Below are positions 10,364 to 21,768 of a DNA stretch of 64,000 bases, piece by piece. Position 1 is the first letter of the stretch; every line of letters begins with the position of its first letter. Below the pieces are notes generated by a model. The model was not told the DNA's origin. It worked only from the letters and a program-made list of their open reading frames with translations, and made no database searches. A program made the translations under genes and the position numbers. Origin of the DNA: Combretum micranthum (Eukaryota > Streptophyta > Magnoliopsida > Myrtales > Combretaceae); contig JAMXBD010000815.1 in the NCBI GenBank assembly GCA_024138025.1, forward strand, positions 496,001 through 560,000, read 5' to 3'.

Positions 10364-11955
10364 TTTAATGTTTCGAGAATTTTTTAGTATTATACTACAT
10401 ATATTTCTATAGTCAAGGTTCTGTATTTTTCTTACATTGTTTTCAAGTTGAAAACTAAATTCTAAAATCTACGGAATCGGATTAATTTAGGTTTTCACCT
10501 ACATGATTAGAGTTTCCAGATCTAATAGGGCAAACTAGGGTTTTAGTCTATACAAGATTAAAATATTATAACTTTCATGTTTGTGAAATCAGAATTTTGA
10601 TTTGGGCTTTATATTAGAAGATTTTGATCAATTATTGATCCCATCGAGTATATTTCAACTCTAGCGATTTACCTCTAAATTTCTATTTACTAATAAATAC
10701 ACTCTAAATATTAATTATCTAAAATTTTAATCAATTTTCTATCATCTAGCATTTTTATTTATCAATTTATTATCCATTTGATAAACGAAATGTAATATCA
10801 ACTAATCTAAATACACATACTTAGCATGACATAATTGTATATTATCATCGTTATACATGCATGTAAATATATATTTATAATAAAAACTAATATTAAAACT
10901 CTTAATATTACGAAAACTTCTACGTACCGGATCATAATAGTAAAATTTTAGAGTGATCGAAACCTAACCTTGTGTGGTCTTGAATTGAAGAGCGCATTGC
11001 CACGATCACAACGCCACTTTTGGAATTGAAATTGATTATTGTATGTGAAAGATACGAGTTTTTAAAAATTGAAAAAGTTTCTAGATTCTTTTTTATTATT
11101 TTATTATTTCTTCTTTTTCTTTTTCTTTTTTTTTTCTTTTTTTTTCTTCTCTTCTCCCGGTCGGAGAAGATTTCCTCTTTTTCTCTTTTTTTTTTTTTTT
11201 TCCTTCTTCGATTCGGAGAAGTTGCTTTGTATTTTTTTTTTTAAGTCTTCTGTTGATGACTTTCCGGAGAGAGAGAAAATAGGAGAGAGAGAGAGAATTG
11301 AGAGAATGAGAGAGAGAATTAGAAAATTTATCGAATAGTGGCGTGGAGAGCAAGCTAAAATGAAAATGATTAAAAAGTTTTAATTTTTGGGTTTTAATTA
11401 ACATGTATAATAAATATTTATTTATATTATTTTTAAATAAAAATTTATGTACTTATTATATTAAATATTTTGAACACTATGTATACTTAAAATTTTAAAA
11501 TTAAGATTTTTATTTTTCAACTTTAATATATATTATTATAAATTATAATTTATCCTTTAAGGATTTAAATTAATATTTTGATATTTATGACCTGTCAATA
11601 ATTAAATTGTCTTTAATTTGACTTATTATATTCTACTATTATAAATTTATAGTGTTTATCTTTTGTTTGTATCTTTTGAATTATTTTTGGGATCTAATTT
11701 ATTATTTTACTTATTATATATTATCATATTATTATTGTTATATCTTATGAAAAATTTTTATTTGATATAGGTATAGTTTATACTTATATTTTTATTTTAA
11801 TTAAGTCTTTTATTATCCATATTGGTAATTACCAATATTTAAATTCAAGAAAAGCGGGAATGGTTTTTTGGATATTTTCTAAAATTTATGTCATATATTT
11901 CTATCTATTTAACAATTACCACAAATTAAATAGACGTATATTTCAAGGTGTTACA

Positions 11956-14219
11956 TCACTCATTGGCTTGGATTTGCATTGACCCGGATTGATCTAGTCG
12001 ACTTGGAGATTGAATCGGGAAATCCATCCGGGAAAATAAAAAAAAGCAAAATAAAACTTAGAAATTTAAATATATTCATACTATGTTATAAATTTATAAA
12101 ATATAATCAATGCGCCATTCTTATTTAATAATTAATTAATAAATTTGATCTAAATATATATTTAATTGAGTGATGTCATACATATGTTTTTTATCATTAA
12201 ATTATCCCTTATATATTTTACTTTTTCGTAACCTCGATTTGACCCTTGACCTCTTACTTGATTGGGTCAAACCCTGATTCGATTCTAGCAATATTTGATT
12301 TTCACTTTGAAACTAAGTTCAATTTACTAACTCTGAAACACTAAGGTAAACTTTATTTCAAAGTAGGTGCACTAAATTGCAAAAAGTGAAGTTTTTGACC
12401 TTATATTGTCGACATTTAAAAGTAATGGCAAATGCCTTTATCCTCATAAAATTAGAACAAATATTTTGCTGTAATTGCATACAATATATCTTTTAAAATA
12501 AGCAAATATATTTTACTATATATTTTTTACAATATACAGTACAATTATACTATATATTATGAATTTACGGGGGTCCATTAAAATCTTATAGTGAGAGGAT
12601 ACAAATTAGTAAAAGAATTTTAGTTGCTAATAATCATGTTTGATACCTTATCAGTATTGTTGGCATCCGCTCGAAGTTGACAGGTCTATTATTTCATCGT
12701 ATTTTAATTATTTTTATATTATATTTTTTAAAAATAAATATTAATTAAAAACTGATAATTTTACTTATAAATTAACTAAATAGATATGATATAAATATAA
12801 AAATAAATTACAAATACAAATGTAATATAAATCCGTTACAAATAAAAAACAAATAATCCAAACACCCCCTCAAATCAAACGATCACGATGTGCTCAAACT
12901 CGATATCCCAATTCAAGCCACATTTCAGATGCTGAAAACGAGAAAGTTGTGGTCTAGCTTTAGTGAATATTTTAATAAGGAATTTAAAGGTTTAGAAATT
13001 AATATTAAATTATACACATTAATATTAAAAACAAATTAGCTTTCTACTTAAATCAATAATAATTACACCGTGCCACTAAACATGTTACCACAGTCACCAC
13101 TACCTAATATTATGTATAATTGCTAATAATAATAACTAATATTGTTAGATCCAGATCAGAAATTGACCCGAGCATGCTAAGGAGTTGAGAGTCACACCGA
13201 AGTAAATAAAAATATAAAATTTTAGGTTACATCCTAAATATGAAAAAACAAATAAATAAAATTTATACAATCAAGTCGGTAATTAAACATACATGATCAA
13301 CTTGATCTTATTTTCTTTGGAAATAAAAATAGATATTGATTTTTAAACTTTTTAGTGTTATTTTTGTTCTTATCTATTTGATATTTGTTTGATGTCTATT
13401 TAATATCAAGTGTTTGTAAAAATTGAAATTATATTACTCATATATAAATTATACCAATCATACAATTAAATATAAATATAGTTCAAGTATAAAATATTAA
13501 ATACAAAGCGAATTAGTGTTGATTTATATATAATAGTTAAATTACACTAAATAATACATTGGTTTAATCTTATATTAATATATCCAAAACCTATAATTTT
13601 ATTTTATAATTGTAATCAATGTCTTTCCAAACCATTTTGGTGTTACTGGATAGTTGATTAAAAAAAAAATAATATAATGTACGGCAGGTAAGGTGTTTAT
13701 TTGTGCTTGCTTTTGTAGAGCCTTGTGAATCGTCCCACCAACTTTTCTGGATTGAACTTGTGGCCGGAAACTTATTGCTGTGAATGTTTAATTTGAATCG
13801 CCCACTTAGTAATCAAATCTTCTAGAAGGCTATCAACTTTTTAAATAATTCTATTTTCAAGCAACTCCCTATTTTATTCTTGGGTTACTTAATCAAAGTT
13901 GTTTCATAATTTTGGGTCTAATGTTATATTATCATTTTTAAATTAAAAAATATTATCTTAACTGTGTTAAATAAACATGGAGATAAATTTAAAATATATT
14001 AAAATTACAATTATTTTATTTTATTAAAAAAAAGTATCAAAATATAAATTATTTAAGATAAATTAAAAAGATGATAATTTAATTTTAAAACAATACAAGC
14101 AACATACAATTAAAATAGTACAAAACCAACAGTGAGAGAAAAAAAAAAGAATGGAAAACCAATATAGATTTAAAATAGTCAACCATAACAATTAAATGTC
14201 AACTAGTGGGTCCAAATCG
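11956..14219. other. AT-rich intergenic region with MITE remnants
   Basis: 11960-12300 contains repeated GACCCGGATTGA / TTGACCC words on both strands, like the decayed repeat at 18240-18400. 12680-12880 is an AT-rich block ending ATCCAAACACCCC, whose wording recurs at 39560-39760, 40250-40420 and 52565-52740, probably one old MITE family. No gene is visible in the rest. Confidence 0.4.
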
Positions 14220-15524
14220 CTCTCACATATGTTCAATCAAGTCGGTTGCAACTCACGATGTTTAAACCCTATCATGGAGTCAAATATTGTTTGATATACG
14301 TCACATATTCTGTAATACTATAAAAGAGTTGCTGGTTCACTAATGTCTCCCGATTCATAATCTGATACTTGAAAGTTCAAACTGTAGTCGTCTCGTTCAT
14401 CTTTGAAATTATCGAAAAATTACATGCCATGCTCGTAATTTTCCCATAAAAAACTCTTGATCCCAAAAACGCAAAGGTCCATAAACCATAACAAAATGAT
14501 TGTAGCACTCCAAAAGCCCTTTCAACATCTTTCCTACGTCCTTCTTGGTGCTTAGCAAATAATTGTTCCTTTGGACCATATGGATATGAAATAGATTTGA
14601 CAAATATTGACTACTTTGGATATATGCCATCGGTGAGATAATGTCCCGTGTCATATTTTTACCATCCACGGTATAATGTGTCATTGCAGCATGTCATTCT
14701 AGGACGTCATCAAATAGCGGTGATCGCTCTAGTACATTAATATCATTGTTTGAAACTAGGATGCCAAAAAATGCATGCTATATCTACGTGTCATATGAAG
14801 TGACAGTTTCAAGCATGATTGTCGAAGACCCATAATTTCCTCTAATATAAATGTCTTGCCATGCAATCGGACAAATTCCCCACTCCCAGTGCATACATTC
14901 AATGCTTCCTAACATATCAAGAAATCTACGCTGCTCAACCACTTTAAGTAAGCAATCAATACCAGCTTGATTTGGCTTGCATATATACTTATCACCAAAA
15001 TAAGTGATGACCCATTGGACGAATTTTTTGACACATTGTATGATTGTGCCTTCAACCATTCGCAAGTAGTTGTCTAAAGCATCACCCGCTACTCCATCTG
15101 CTAACATTCGAATAACTGTAGTATACTTCTATTGTGGTGAAGCACTAGGTTTGCCAGCAGCATCCCTCCTTTGTGTAAAATAGGATGAGTAATCCTATAG
15201 TGCTTGTATAATAATTTGCAGAGGAACATACATTTTCTCATTTGGAATCTACGTCGAAAATGCTCATCGGTGTACACCGGGTTTTATGAGAAATGGTCAT
15301 TATAAAGACGATTGTGGCCTTCTAAACAACCTCTACTTATATACTTTTGCTTACGTCATCTGGTTGAGGTGGAACTACTGCATATTTCCAAGATTACTTG
15401 ATATAAACGAGCAATTAACTCATATCACCGACTGCTCATCTTTGATGAAATAAATTCATCAATTGTTTTGTTGTAGCCATTGCTTTGCTTAGAGTCAAAG
15501 CTGCCTGAGCTACTAATAGACATT
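14220..15524 (-). pseudogene. PIF/Harbinger transposase (DDE_Tnp_4) remnant
   Basis: Read on the minus strand this is a plant PIF/Harbinger transposase in pieces. 15524-15110 holds the N-terminal region, with VYTDEHFRRRFQMRKCMF. 15107-14784 is open: MLADGVAGDALDNYLRMVEG, then PNQAGIDCLLKVVEQ, GSIECMHWEW and YIRGNYGSSTIMLETVTSYD. 14684-14409 has the C-terminal part (THYTVDGKNM, KDVGKMLKGLLECYNHF, VYGPLRFWD). A further piece lies at about 14400-14220 (KDERDDYSLNFQ). The catalytic Asp of GSIDCMHW is Glu here. Stops and frameshifts separate the pieces. Part of the middle, including the second catalytic Asp, is eroded or deleted between 14784 and 14684. The partner ORF1 lies upstream at 16290-17192. 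Confidence 0.9.
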
Positions 15525-15539
15525 ATGTTCATATAAGAT

Positions 15540-15892
15540 GAAGAATAGAATAATATATACTTGGACGTAAGAAAATTGAAGAGTGCATTTTATGAAAACA
15601 TACTTGTTTTCCATTTATAGAACTTTAACTTCAACATATAGTTTTATAGTGGCTATTTTACCATGAAATCATTCAAAAAATAAAACAAATACAAAAAAAT
15701 AATTACAATGCCAGTTTGAAGCGTTAAACGATGTTTTTTTGGCCTCAAATTCACATTTATGGAGCAAATAGTAACAAATGTACATCTCTAAATGAGCTTC
15801 GTTTGGACAAATTATAATGATGATTCTGAGTTATATACCAAAATTTATGATTAATCGAAAATTCCACAAACGCGACCCAAAATTATGATCAT
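15540..15892. other. Spacer inside the Harbinger element
   Basis: AT-rich sequence between the transposase start and the GC-richer minisatellite. No coding capacity. It probably belongs to the transposon, between ORF1 and ORF2 or in the transposase leader. Confidence 0.35.
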
Positions 15893-16225
15893 AAACTCGA
15901 TCGAGGTCTCAACTGTAGTTGCAATCAAGCCGCAACCTAAAATTGCGGCCAAAATTCTAAGTCTGTGGCATCGATATTATGTTGCGGCCTAGGTCAAGGC
16001 CACAGTTGAGGCTTCAACCCAATATCGCGGCCACAGACTTTGAACTTTGGTTGTAATTTTGGGTTGTGGCTTGACCGCGGCCACAGTCGAAGCCTCGACC
16101 CAAGTTGCAACCCAATATCGCGGTCATAGGCTTATAATTTTGATCGTGATTTTGGGTTATGGCCTGACGGCGGCCACAATCGAAGCTTCGTGCTAGACCT
16201 CAATACAGGCCTCGACCGAGTAAAT
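15893..16225. repeat. GCGGCC-rich minisatellite with inverted units
   Basis: A patch much richer in G+C than its surroundings. Units of about 90 bp share CGGCCACAG, CGAAGCCTCGACCCAA, CAACCCAATATCGCGG and TTTTGGGTT(A/G)TGGC. At least two direct units lie at about 15990-16170, with a partial third to about 16200. The first part (15893-15985) carries related words in opposite orientation (GCGGCCAAAATTCTAAGTCT), so the array can fold on itself. It lies between the two Harbinger ORFs. I see no coding signal in it. Confidence 0.6.
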
Positions 16226-16289
16226 AGCCATAATGTTAGGTCGTATATTTTGGAACTAACTATTCCTTCTTGTTTTAAGGATCTCTCTA

Positions 16290-17192
16290 CGTATTTTTTC
16301 TATCAATTCTTTTTGCGCATCGTTCATTGACAATGTATCAACCATCATAATTGATTTCTTCTATTCGATTTGTTTTCAACGTTCTTTCTCCTTTGACTTT
16401 TTAATTCATTTATCTTTAATTCATTGATTTTACGTAGCAACTCCACTTTATCATGATCTACCTTGCTCAAATCTTGTATTTCGTAAATGAATTCATCCAC
16501 TTTCTCACTACCTTTAGCCTTTTCTTTGCCTTTTCTTTTTGTTGTCGCTCTACTAGGTGAACGAATGCATGCCTCATTTGCCTCATTATTTGTTGATGTA
16601 TCATTGTTTGATGATGAGCTGGTATATGCTCCAGAGGTATTGACCTTTTCGGCATAATTGAATTCGGATCTTCATTTGGGTATATTACATAATATGACCC
16701 AACAATGCTTGATAGTGTATAATTCATTCTCATTGCATCTAAATAAATCATAAGCATCTTCTATATAATCATACTCATTTTTTCCACTTTGTCCATACCA
16801 TTTTATTTAATCATAATAAGCTCCAAATTTCATGAATTTTTTTTAGATTTTTTACCACCGAGCTTTACATTGTTGCCATGTTCGTCTCAGTGGATTTTTC
16901 TTCTTCTCATATGATTGTCCCTTCTCGAATTCTTCATGGAGTCGTTGCAAAAATATCTGTAATGGTTGATTGTTCCTAACAACTGGATCTTTCCTAACCC
17001 TCAACCATACGTAAATTAAAAACTTATCATCATTTTGCTCCCATTTTTTCCTATGAGCTTGTTCACCCCCATTTTATTATCATCCTCATCTTTTGAATTT
17101 GTTTGTATAGAATATCGTGGATATTGTGAGCTTGTACTAATTAGTGTTTGCAGCAATTGATCTAAATTTGGTTGCGGCGGAGAATTTCCCAT
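16290..17192 (-). pseudogene. PIF/Harbinger ORF1 (Myb/SANT-like) remnant
   Basis: The minus-strand ATG at 17192 opens MGNSPPQPNLDQLLQTLIST. The Myb/SANT-like part follows in another frame: KWEQNDDKFLIYVWLRVRKD, then DPVVRNNQPLQIFLQRLHEEF and RRTWQQCKARW. A stop lies right after that Trp; the domain resumes with KNEYDYIEDAYDLFRCNENE and LYTIKHCWVILCNIPKW. The basic C-terminal part covers about 16670-16300 (RATTKRKGKEKAKGSEKVDE). Known: PIF/Harbinger transposons encode such a DNA-binding ORF1 beside the transposase. Its pairing with 14220-15524 on the same strand supports one element. It is broken by at least one stop and two frame changes. Terminal repeats of the element could not be fixed. 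Confidence 0.85.
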
Positions 17193-17202
17193 CGATTGAA
17201 TG

Positions 17203-19589
17203 GCCGAAAGTTTTCGAGTGAAAACTGAGGAATATATTGAAAATATGGTATTATCATGCTTCTTAGATTATGACTAAACTTTTGTGGGCTTTGGCTCATA
17301 ATTGGAAATTTTGGAGGACATTGCAAATTAGGGACACCTTAGAAAAATGTACCAAATATTAGGTATGATCCAATTTGTGAAATATGTGGCATTTGAAAAT
17401 TTTGTAACTTTACTAAATCTTCATGCAACAAATTTTGAAAATTATTTGCGTCATGTATAAAAAATTGTGGATGGAGAGATTTTTTGAGAATTATTAGCAC
17501 AATTTTAGAATAGAGAGAGATTTTTCAAATGATAAGAAATTGTGGTGAATTTTAAGAATAAAAATCGGTAAATTTTCATATGTTTATAGATAAAGAAATT
17601 TTAAAAAAAAATTACAAGTGCATTAGCTACAAGAGCCATAAATTTTTTTTTCTTGCCACAATGGCCATTTTTGAATCAACTGGCTTTAAATACATTTTAT
17701 AGGTCCCATGTTTTGACAAAATTCAGAAAAAGTTAAACAAAAATGACTTGCTCTGTAGAGTAATAATGCTTTATCAAACACCTCACTTTATCGGTAAGCA
17801 ACATTAGTTGACAATCCTTTACATAGGTATTCTAGCTAAGTACTTCCGATAAAGGTAGTCTTAGCAACATAAAAAAAATTTACTCATAAATATTAGAGCA
17901 AGGAAAAAGACAAATTTATTAACAAATCTATTAGAATGATTCCATAATGACTCAGCCAACGGTCCACCAACCCAAAATAAAGAAGATAGAGTGTTTTTGT
18001 CTCTCTATGTGTGCTTATATGTTTTATTCATTTAATTGGATGTTCAAATGGTTTTATAACTTTTTTTCTTTCGATGGTAGCTTCTCGAGTTCTGTTTGGA
18101 GCTGATGGTGGAGGGCTTAGGGTTGGCGGTGCTACTGAGTAGAGAAGATAAAGAGAATCAGGTATGGTTTGGGGGAAGAAATAAAAAGAAAGGGAAGTGG
18201 CTATATGCTTTATTTCTACATTTTAAGCATTTTTTTAAACTTTTTTTTAGTTGCGCTATGACTCAAATAACCTGGTTGGACTGGTTGGGTCACTTGGGTG
18301 TAGCTAATTAAACCCGAAAAGGAGTCAACTTGTTTTTAAGGCTAGTTTTGATCAAACTGGATCAAACCAACTGGTCGCCCGGTTTTGATAACACTAATAA
18401 TAACTCAATTGATTCGAGAAGAAAAACTCTTAATAATTAAATGAGTTTGCCAATAATCTTGAAGTCTAGTGACATCACTTTTAATCTTTCAAGAGATATG
18501 TACTAAGAAAAATCACAAACAAGCTCAAAATAATCTTTCTTATCAATAAAAGCTCTAAATAATCAAAGCAACCGTAATAATCCTTAATATGAAGCCTAAT
18601 TCACGTTAGGGACGTTTTTAACTAAAGTATTAATGAAAACAAAATAGAAGGAAAATTACCCAAAATGCTTTGGCTTTGGGTGACTTCGTGACACTCATAT
18701 ACCACTCGCCTAGTAAGGATGGCACAATTTGCCATTCTTTGGTCAATATGGCTATAGATCCTTTTGAATGTCTTGTGGTTTTAATTTAGAGAAAAGATTT
18801 ATTTTTACATACATAAAATGATTAGTGGTATATGAATACTGATAATTGTTTTTTACAAATGAAAATTTTATATTAAATTAATTGATCATTTAAAACATAT
18901 TGATATTTATCTGCCACTCATTCAAATAAACATCGGCTCCATCCTAATTCTCTAGCTCTCTCCATACATTTGGACTATGATTCACATTTCGATGAGGTTG
19001 TTTAGGATTTGACCCTGAATGTATTACTTGAAATTTTCTTAAACGAAAGATTCCATGAGTGATAAATAGATTTCTTTTTCCCTTTCTTCTTTTACTAATC
19101 AACCTTTCTTAACTTTCTGAAAAATTCTAGGGTTTCGCATTAATTTTGATGGATCGGTCTTACCACCGTCCAATGGCTCACACCATACTCAATCGTGATC
19201 GAATCACTAAAAAAATTTATATTCTATTTATATTATTTATTTTAATAATTATATTAATGGCGGAACGATAATGAAAAAGTAATGTATCACCATTCTTTTT
19301 AAAAGGAAGAGGCGTTAAAGTGTATAGCATGTAGTTAGTATTTTATTTATATACACGTGCACTAATACGTGCTTGCGGAAAAAATCGACGAACAAGTTTT
19401 TTCTTGAAAATGAATTTAATAAAAGTAAAATTAGCGCTAAGTATTTTGAGTGCTAGATTACTTTGTTGGGGTCTCCTTTTGGAGTATTTCTATTTAAGGG
19501 AAAAAAAAATGGTGCATTCAAGCATTAATGGAAAAGAGGAAAAAAATGTTTTTAAAGACTTTAGCATATATATTTAATTCGATTAGGTC
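17203..19589. other. Intergenic region left of the Copia insertion
   Basis: 17640-17780 is a candidate distal end of the Harbinger element (TATCAAACACCTCAC-like), unproven. 18060-18320 is slightly richer in G and contains a 71-codon frame without a domain. 18240-18400 holds repeated words (GGTTGGACTGGTTGGGTCA, GATCAAACTGGATCAAACC) typical of a decayed MITE. Nothing else is supported. Confidence 0.4.
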
Positions 19590-19594
19590 ATCTA

Positions 19595-20111
19595 TGTTAG
19601 AATTTGTGGCCCATTGTGTAAGTTTATTTAGGAAGAGTCGTGACTTTTAATCTAAATGACATGACTCTTCATAATGGGTGTCTTGATGGAAGACACCCCT
19701 TACCATTTCATGAAGAGGTATGGTCCTCTTCCTGCCCTTATATATATGTACAAGAGTTACAATAAAGTTTAATACTCACTCTGTCTTCACTTTGAAAATC
19801 CATCATAAAAGTTAAGGGAAAGGAAGAGAAATCATTCCTTTGGTGAAATAAGGTTGGATTGGAGAGATAAGGTGATTTGAGAAAATTAAAGTATTCTTAT
19901 TCTTGTTCTTCAAATTCAAGATATTGCTATGGCTATAGATAAAGGTATGTATCTTATCCATTATTTTGTTGTGAAAATCATGAAGTTCAAAGATCCTGAA
20001 ATTGATATTGATGAAATAATCATATCATATAAATTATAAAATTATTTTACATGAGAAGAAATTGATATTGATGAAATAATCATATCATATAAATTATAAA
20101 ATTATCTTACA
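19595..20111 (+). repeat. Copia 5' LTR
   Basis: 517 bp, from TGTTAGAATTTG to ATTATCTTACA. A likely TATA box is CTTATATATATG near 19740. The last 114 bp contain a 60 bp sequence (from 19998) repeated exactly at period 60 (from 20058), so the LTR end is a tandem duplication shared with the 3' LTR. Confidence 0.95.
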
Positions 20112-20113
20112 TG

Positions 20114-20125
20114 TGGTATCAGAGC
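20114..20125 (+). other. Primer binding site (tRNA-Met type)
   Basis: TGGTATCAGAGC starts two bases after the 5' LTR. It is the standard plant Copia PBS, complementary to the 3' end of initiator tRNA-Met. Confidence 0.93.
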
Positions 20126-21297
20126 AAGGTTGTAGAGCACATGATTTTCCAATCATTATGATTCATAATTTTGAAAATTAATAAGTATAAGGATGTGTAC
20201 GAATAATTAAACGTGGTGTATATTAATATATATGTGTAGCCTTATACCGTCAAGAATTACCAAAATTATGGATGATAGTATCATGTTTATGATATGTAAA
20301 TTTCTTGGTTGTGGTTGAAAAAAAAAAATTTACACGTAACTGCGGATAATAAATCCATCCAGAATTGGTAATGGTGCCAATTTACACTGTCCATTAATGT
20401 GTGGGATGGTGACAGTTATTAAAAATAAGTTTTAATGAAAAGTTTTTTTTTTTTGAAACGGAACATTGAATTGTAACCATTCATTGAAAAATATGAATAT
20501 AACGGTTCGGAAATTATTTTAAGCATTAATTGCTTGTCAGTTTACTAAAACGTTGCTTTATTCATATTTGAAACCAAATGACATTAACTCCACTGACTTT
20601 GCCAATAAAGTTACTCCATGATTGTTAAACGGTGGATTTTCATTTGCGGAAACGACACGAATAATGCAAATTAAGGCATCCCCATTTCAATACCATTCTT
20701 GAATTTGCACAGAAATCGTATAAAGATGAACGTCAAATTCAGTTGTCCCTAATTTTTAAAGTTGCTGAAACGGCCTCGATACCGTTGATAACTTGTTTTC
20801 ATTAGTTAATGTTCATCCGACCATTGAACAATTGTTGTCTAGATTAAATATTTGCATGATTACTTGTATAATGATAGTTCTGATATATATGAAATTTATA
20901 TCACGTGTGATTTGTTAGTCACCAAAGTGGCCAAATCATTAAATCTATAAATTTCATTATATTTAAGTTTTAAATTAAATTACCCATAAAATTTCATTTA
21001 TAAATGACATGATAGATAATATTTGGGTAAATTAAAGTTTGTTATTATAAGATATTATAAATCATCCAAAGATGGTTTTGTTCTTATAATACATAATGTA
21101 AGTGTTTATGATAAGTATATTTTATTGATTTATTTGTATATCCAAAGATAGCAAATATATCAAATTGTATGCATACTTATTTGTTATGATTAATGTTTAT
21201 ATTATTTTAGTATCACCCAAAGGTGGACTTTGATATATATAATTATGTTATTCCATGAGTTGATTGAATCTGAATTTTATGATTGTTCAAAGCATTA
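20126..21297 (+). other. Copia leader with phased CAAA-loop hairpins
   Basis: This untranslated leader of nearly 1.2 kb has no long frame. It contains four small hairpins with the same CAAA loop: 20918-20931 (GTCAC/GTGGC), 21061-21076 (ATCATC/GATGGT), 21139-21150 (TATC/GATA) and 21213-21226 (TCACC/GGTGG). Loops begin at 20923, 21067, 21143 and 21218, so spacing is 144, 76 and 75 nt, about one or two units of 75. A fifth CAAAG without a stem is at 21288, just before the gag ATG. The sequence between hairpins is a diverged tandem repeat. Stem bases differ between hairpins while pairing is kept. Confidence 0.6.
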
Positions 21298-21745
21298 ATG
21301 GCTATCGTGTCTTTTATTATTGCAGTATCTGTTCCTGTTTCTCTGCATTCTCATGCTTCATCTGTTCTGATATTCAATGGATTGAATTCTCAGATTGGCA
21401 TGAGCAGGTCCAATTTCACTAGGTGTTTTGGATCTTGACTTGTCTCTTCAAATTGAGAAACCCATTGCTATTATTGATCAAAGCAGTGATGAGGAAAAAC
21501 GTCTCCATAAACTTTGGGAGAGGTCGAACAGATTAAGTTTGATGTTTATGAGAATGACAGTAGCAAACAATATTAAAGCTACTCTTCCCCATACTGATAA
21601 TGCTAAGGAATTCATTAAATTTGTGGAAGAGCGTTCTCAAACTGCTGACAAATCTCTTGCTAGTACATTGATGGGTACTTTGACCAACATGAAATTTGAT
21701 GGGTCTCGTACTATGCATGAGCATGTCCTTGAAATGACAATATAG
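21298..21745 (+). pseudogene. Copia gag, N-terminal part (frameshifted)
   Basis: The likely gag start is the ATG at 21298 (MAIVSFIIAVSVPVS). The frame is lost near 21374 and again near 21419 by apparent single-base losses in short T runs. From about 21422 the frame reads LGVLDLDLSLQIEKPIAIID and continues with the UBN2-type gag sequence (LWERSNRLSLMFMRMTVANN, FVEERSQTADKSLASTLMGT) to a TAG at 21743. The stop results from an apparent loss of one A in the AAA/AA run near 21737-21740. Gag continues in the next open frame. Confidence 0.88.
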
Positions 21746-21768
21746 CAGCAAAATTAAGGACTTTAGGA

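Larger units (their letters stand above)
7453..11955 (-). mobile_element. Long solo-LTR-like unit, copy A (Gypsy-type, 4.5 kb)
   Basis: Read on the minus strand the unit begins TGTAACACC at 11955 and ends near CGTCCAACA at 7453, with the TG...CA ends of an LTR. It aligns in inverted orientation, with gaps, to copy B (27754-37740): for example the region around 28000-28300 matches 11430-11900, 28690-28790 matches about 10925-11010, 31430-31560 matches 9060-9200, and 37480-37700 matches 7540-7730. No coding sequence, PBS or PPT adjoins it, so I call it a solo LTR or truncated element. The TC-rich block 11090-11250 corresponds to the TC/GA-rich block of copy B. Flanks 7448-7452 and 11956-11960 do not form a target duplication. 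Gypsy affiliation rests on LTR style only. Open frames here (8009-8442, 11020-11404) are chance frames. Confidence 0.7.

Noticed and set aside
11020..11404. Phe/Leu-rich and Lys-rich frames on both strands
   Set aside because: They arise from poly-T/TC-rich LTR sequence; low-complexity translation only.
7448..11960. Target duplication for LTR copy A
   Set aside because: Flanks AATAT (7448-7452) and TCACT (11956-11960) do not match, so I do not claim a clean solo LTR.
18096..18311. 71-codon plus-strand frame
   Set aside because: No recognisable domain and it runs into a MITE-like repeat.
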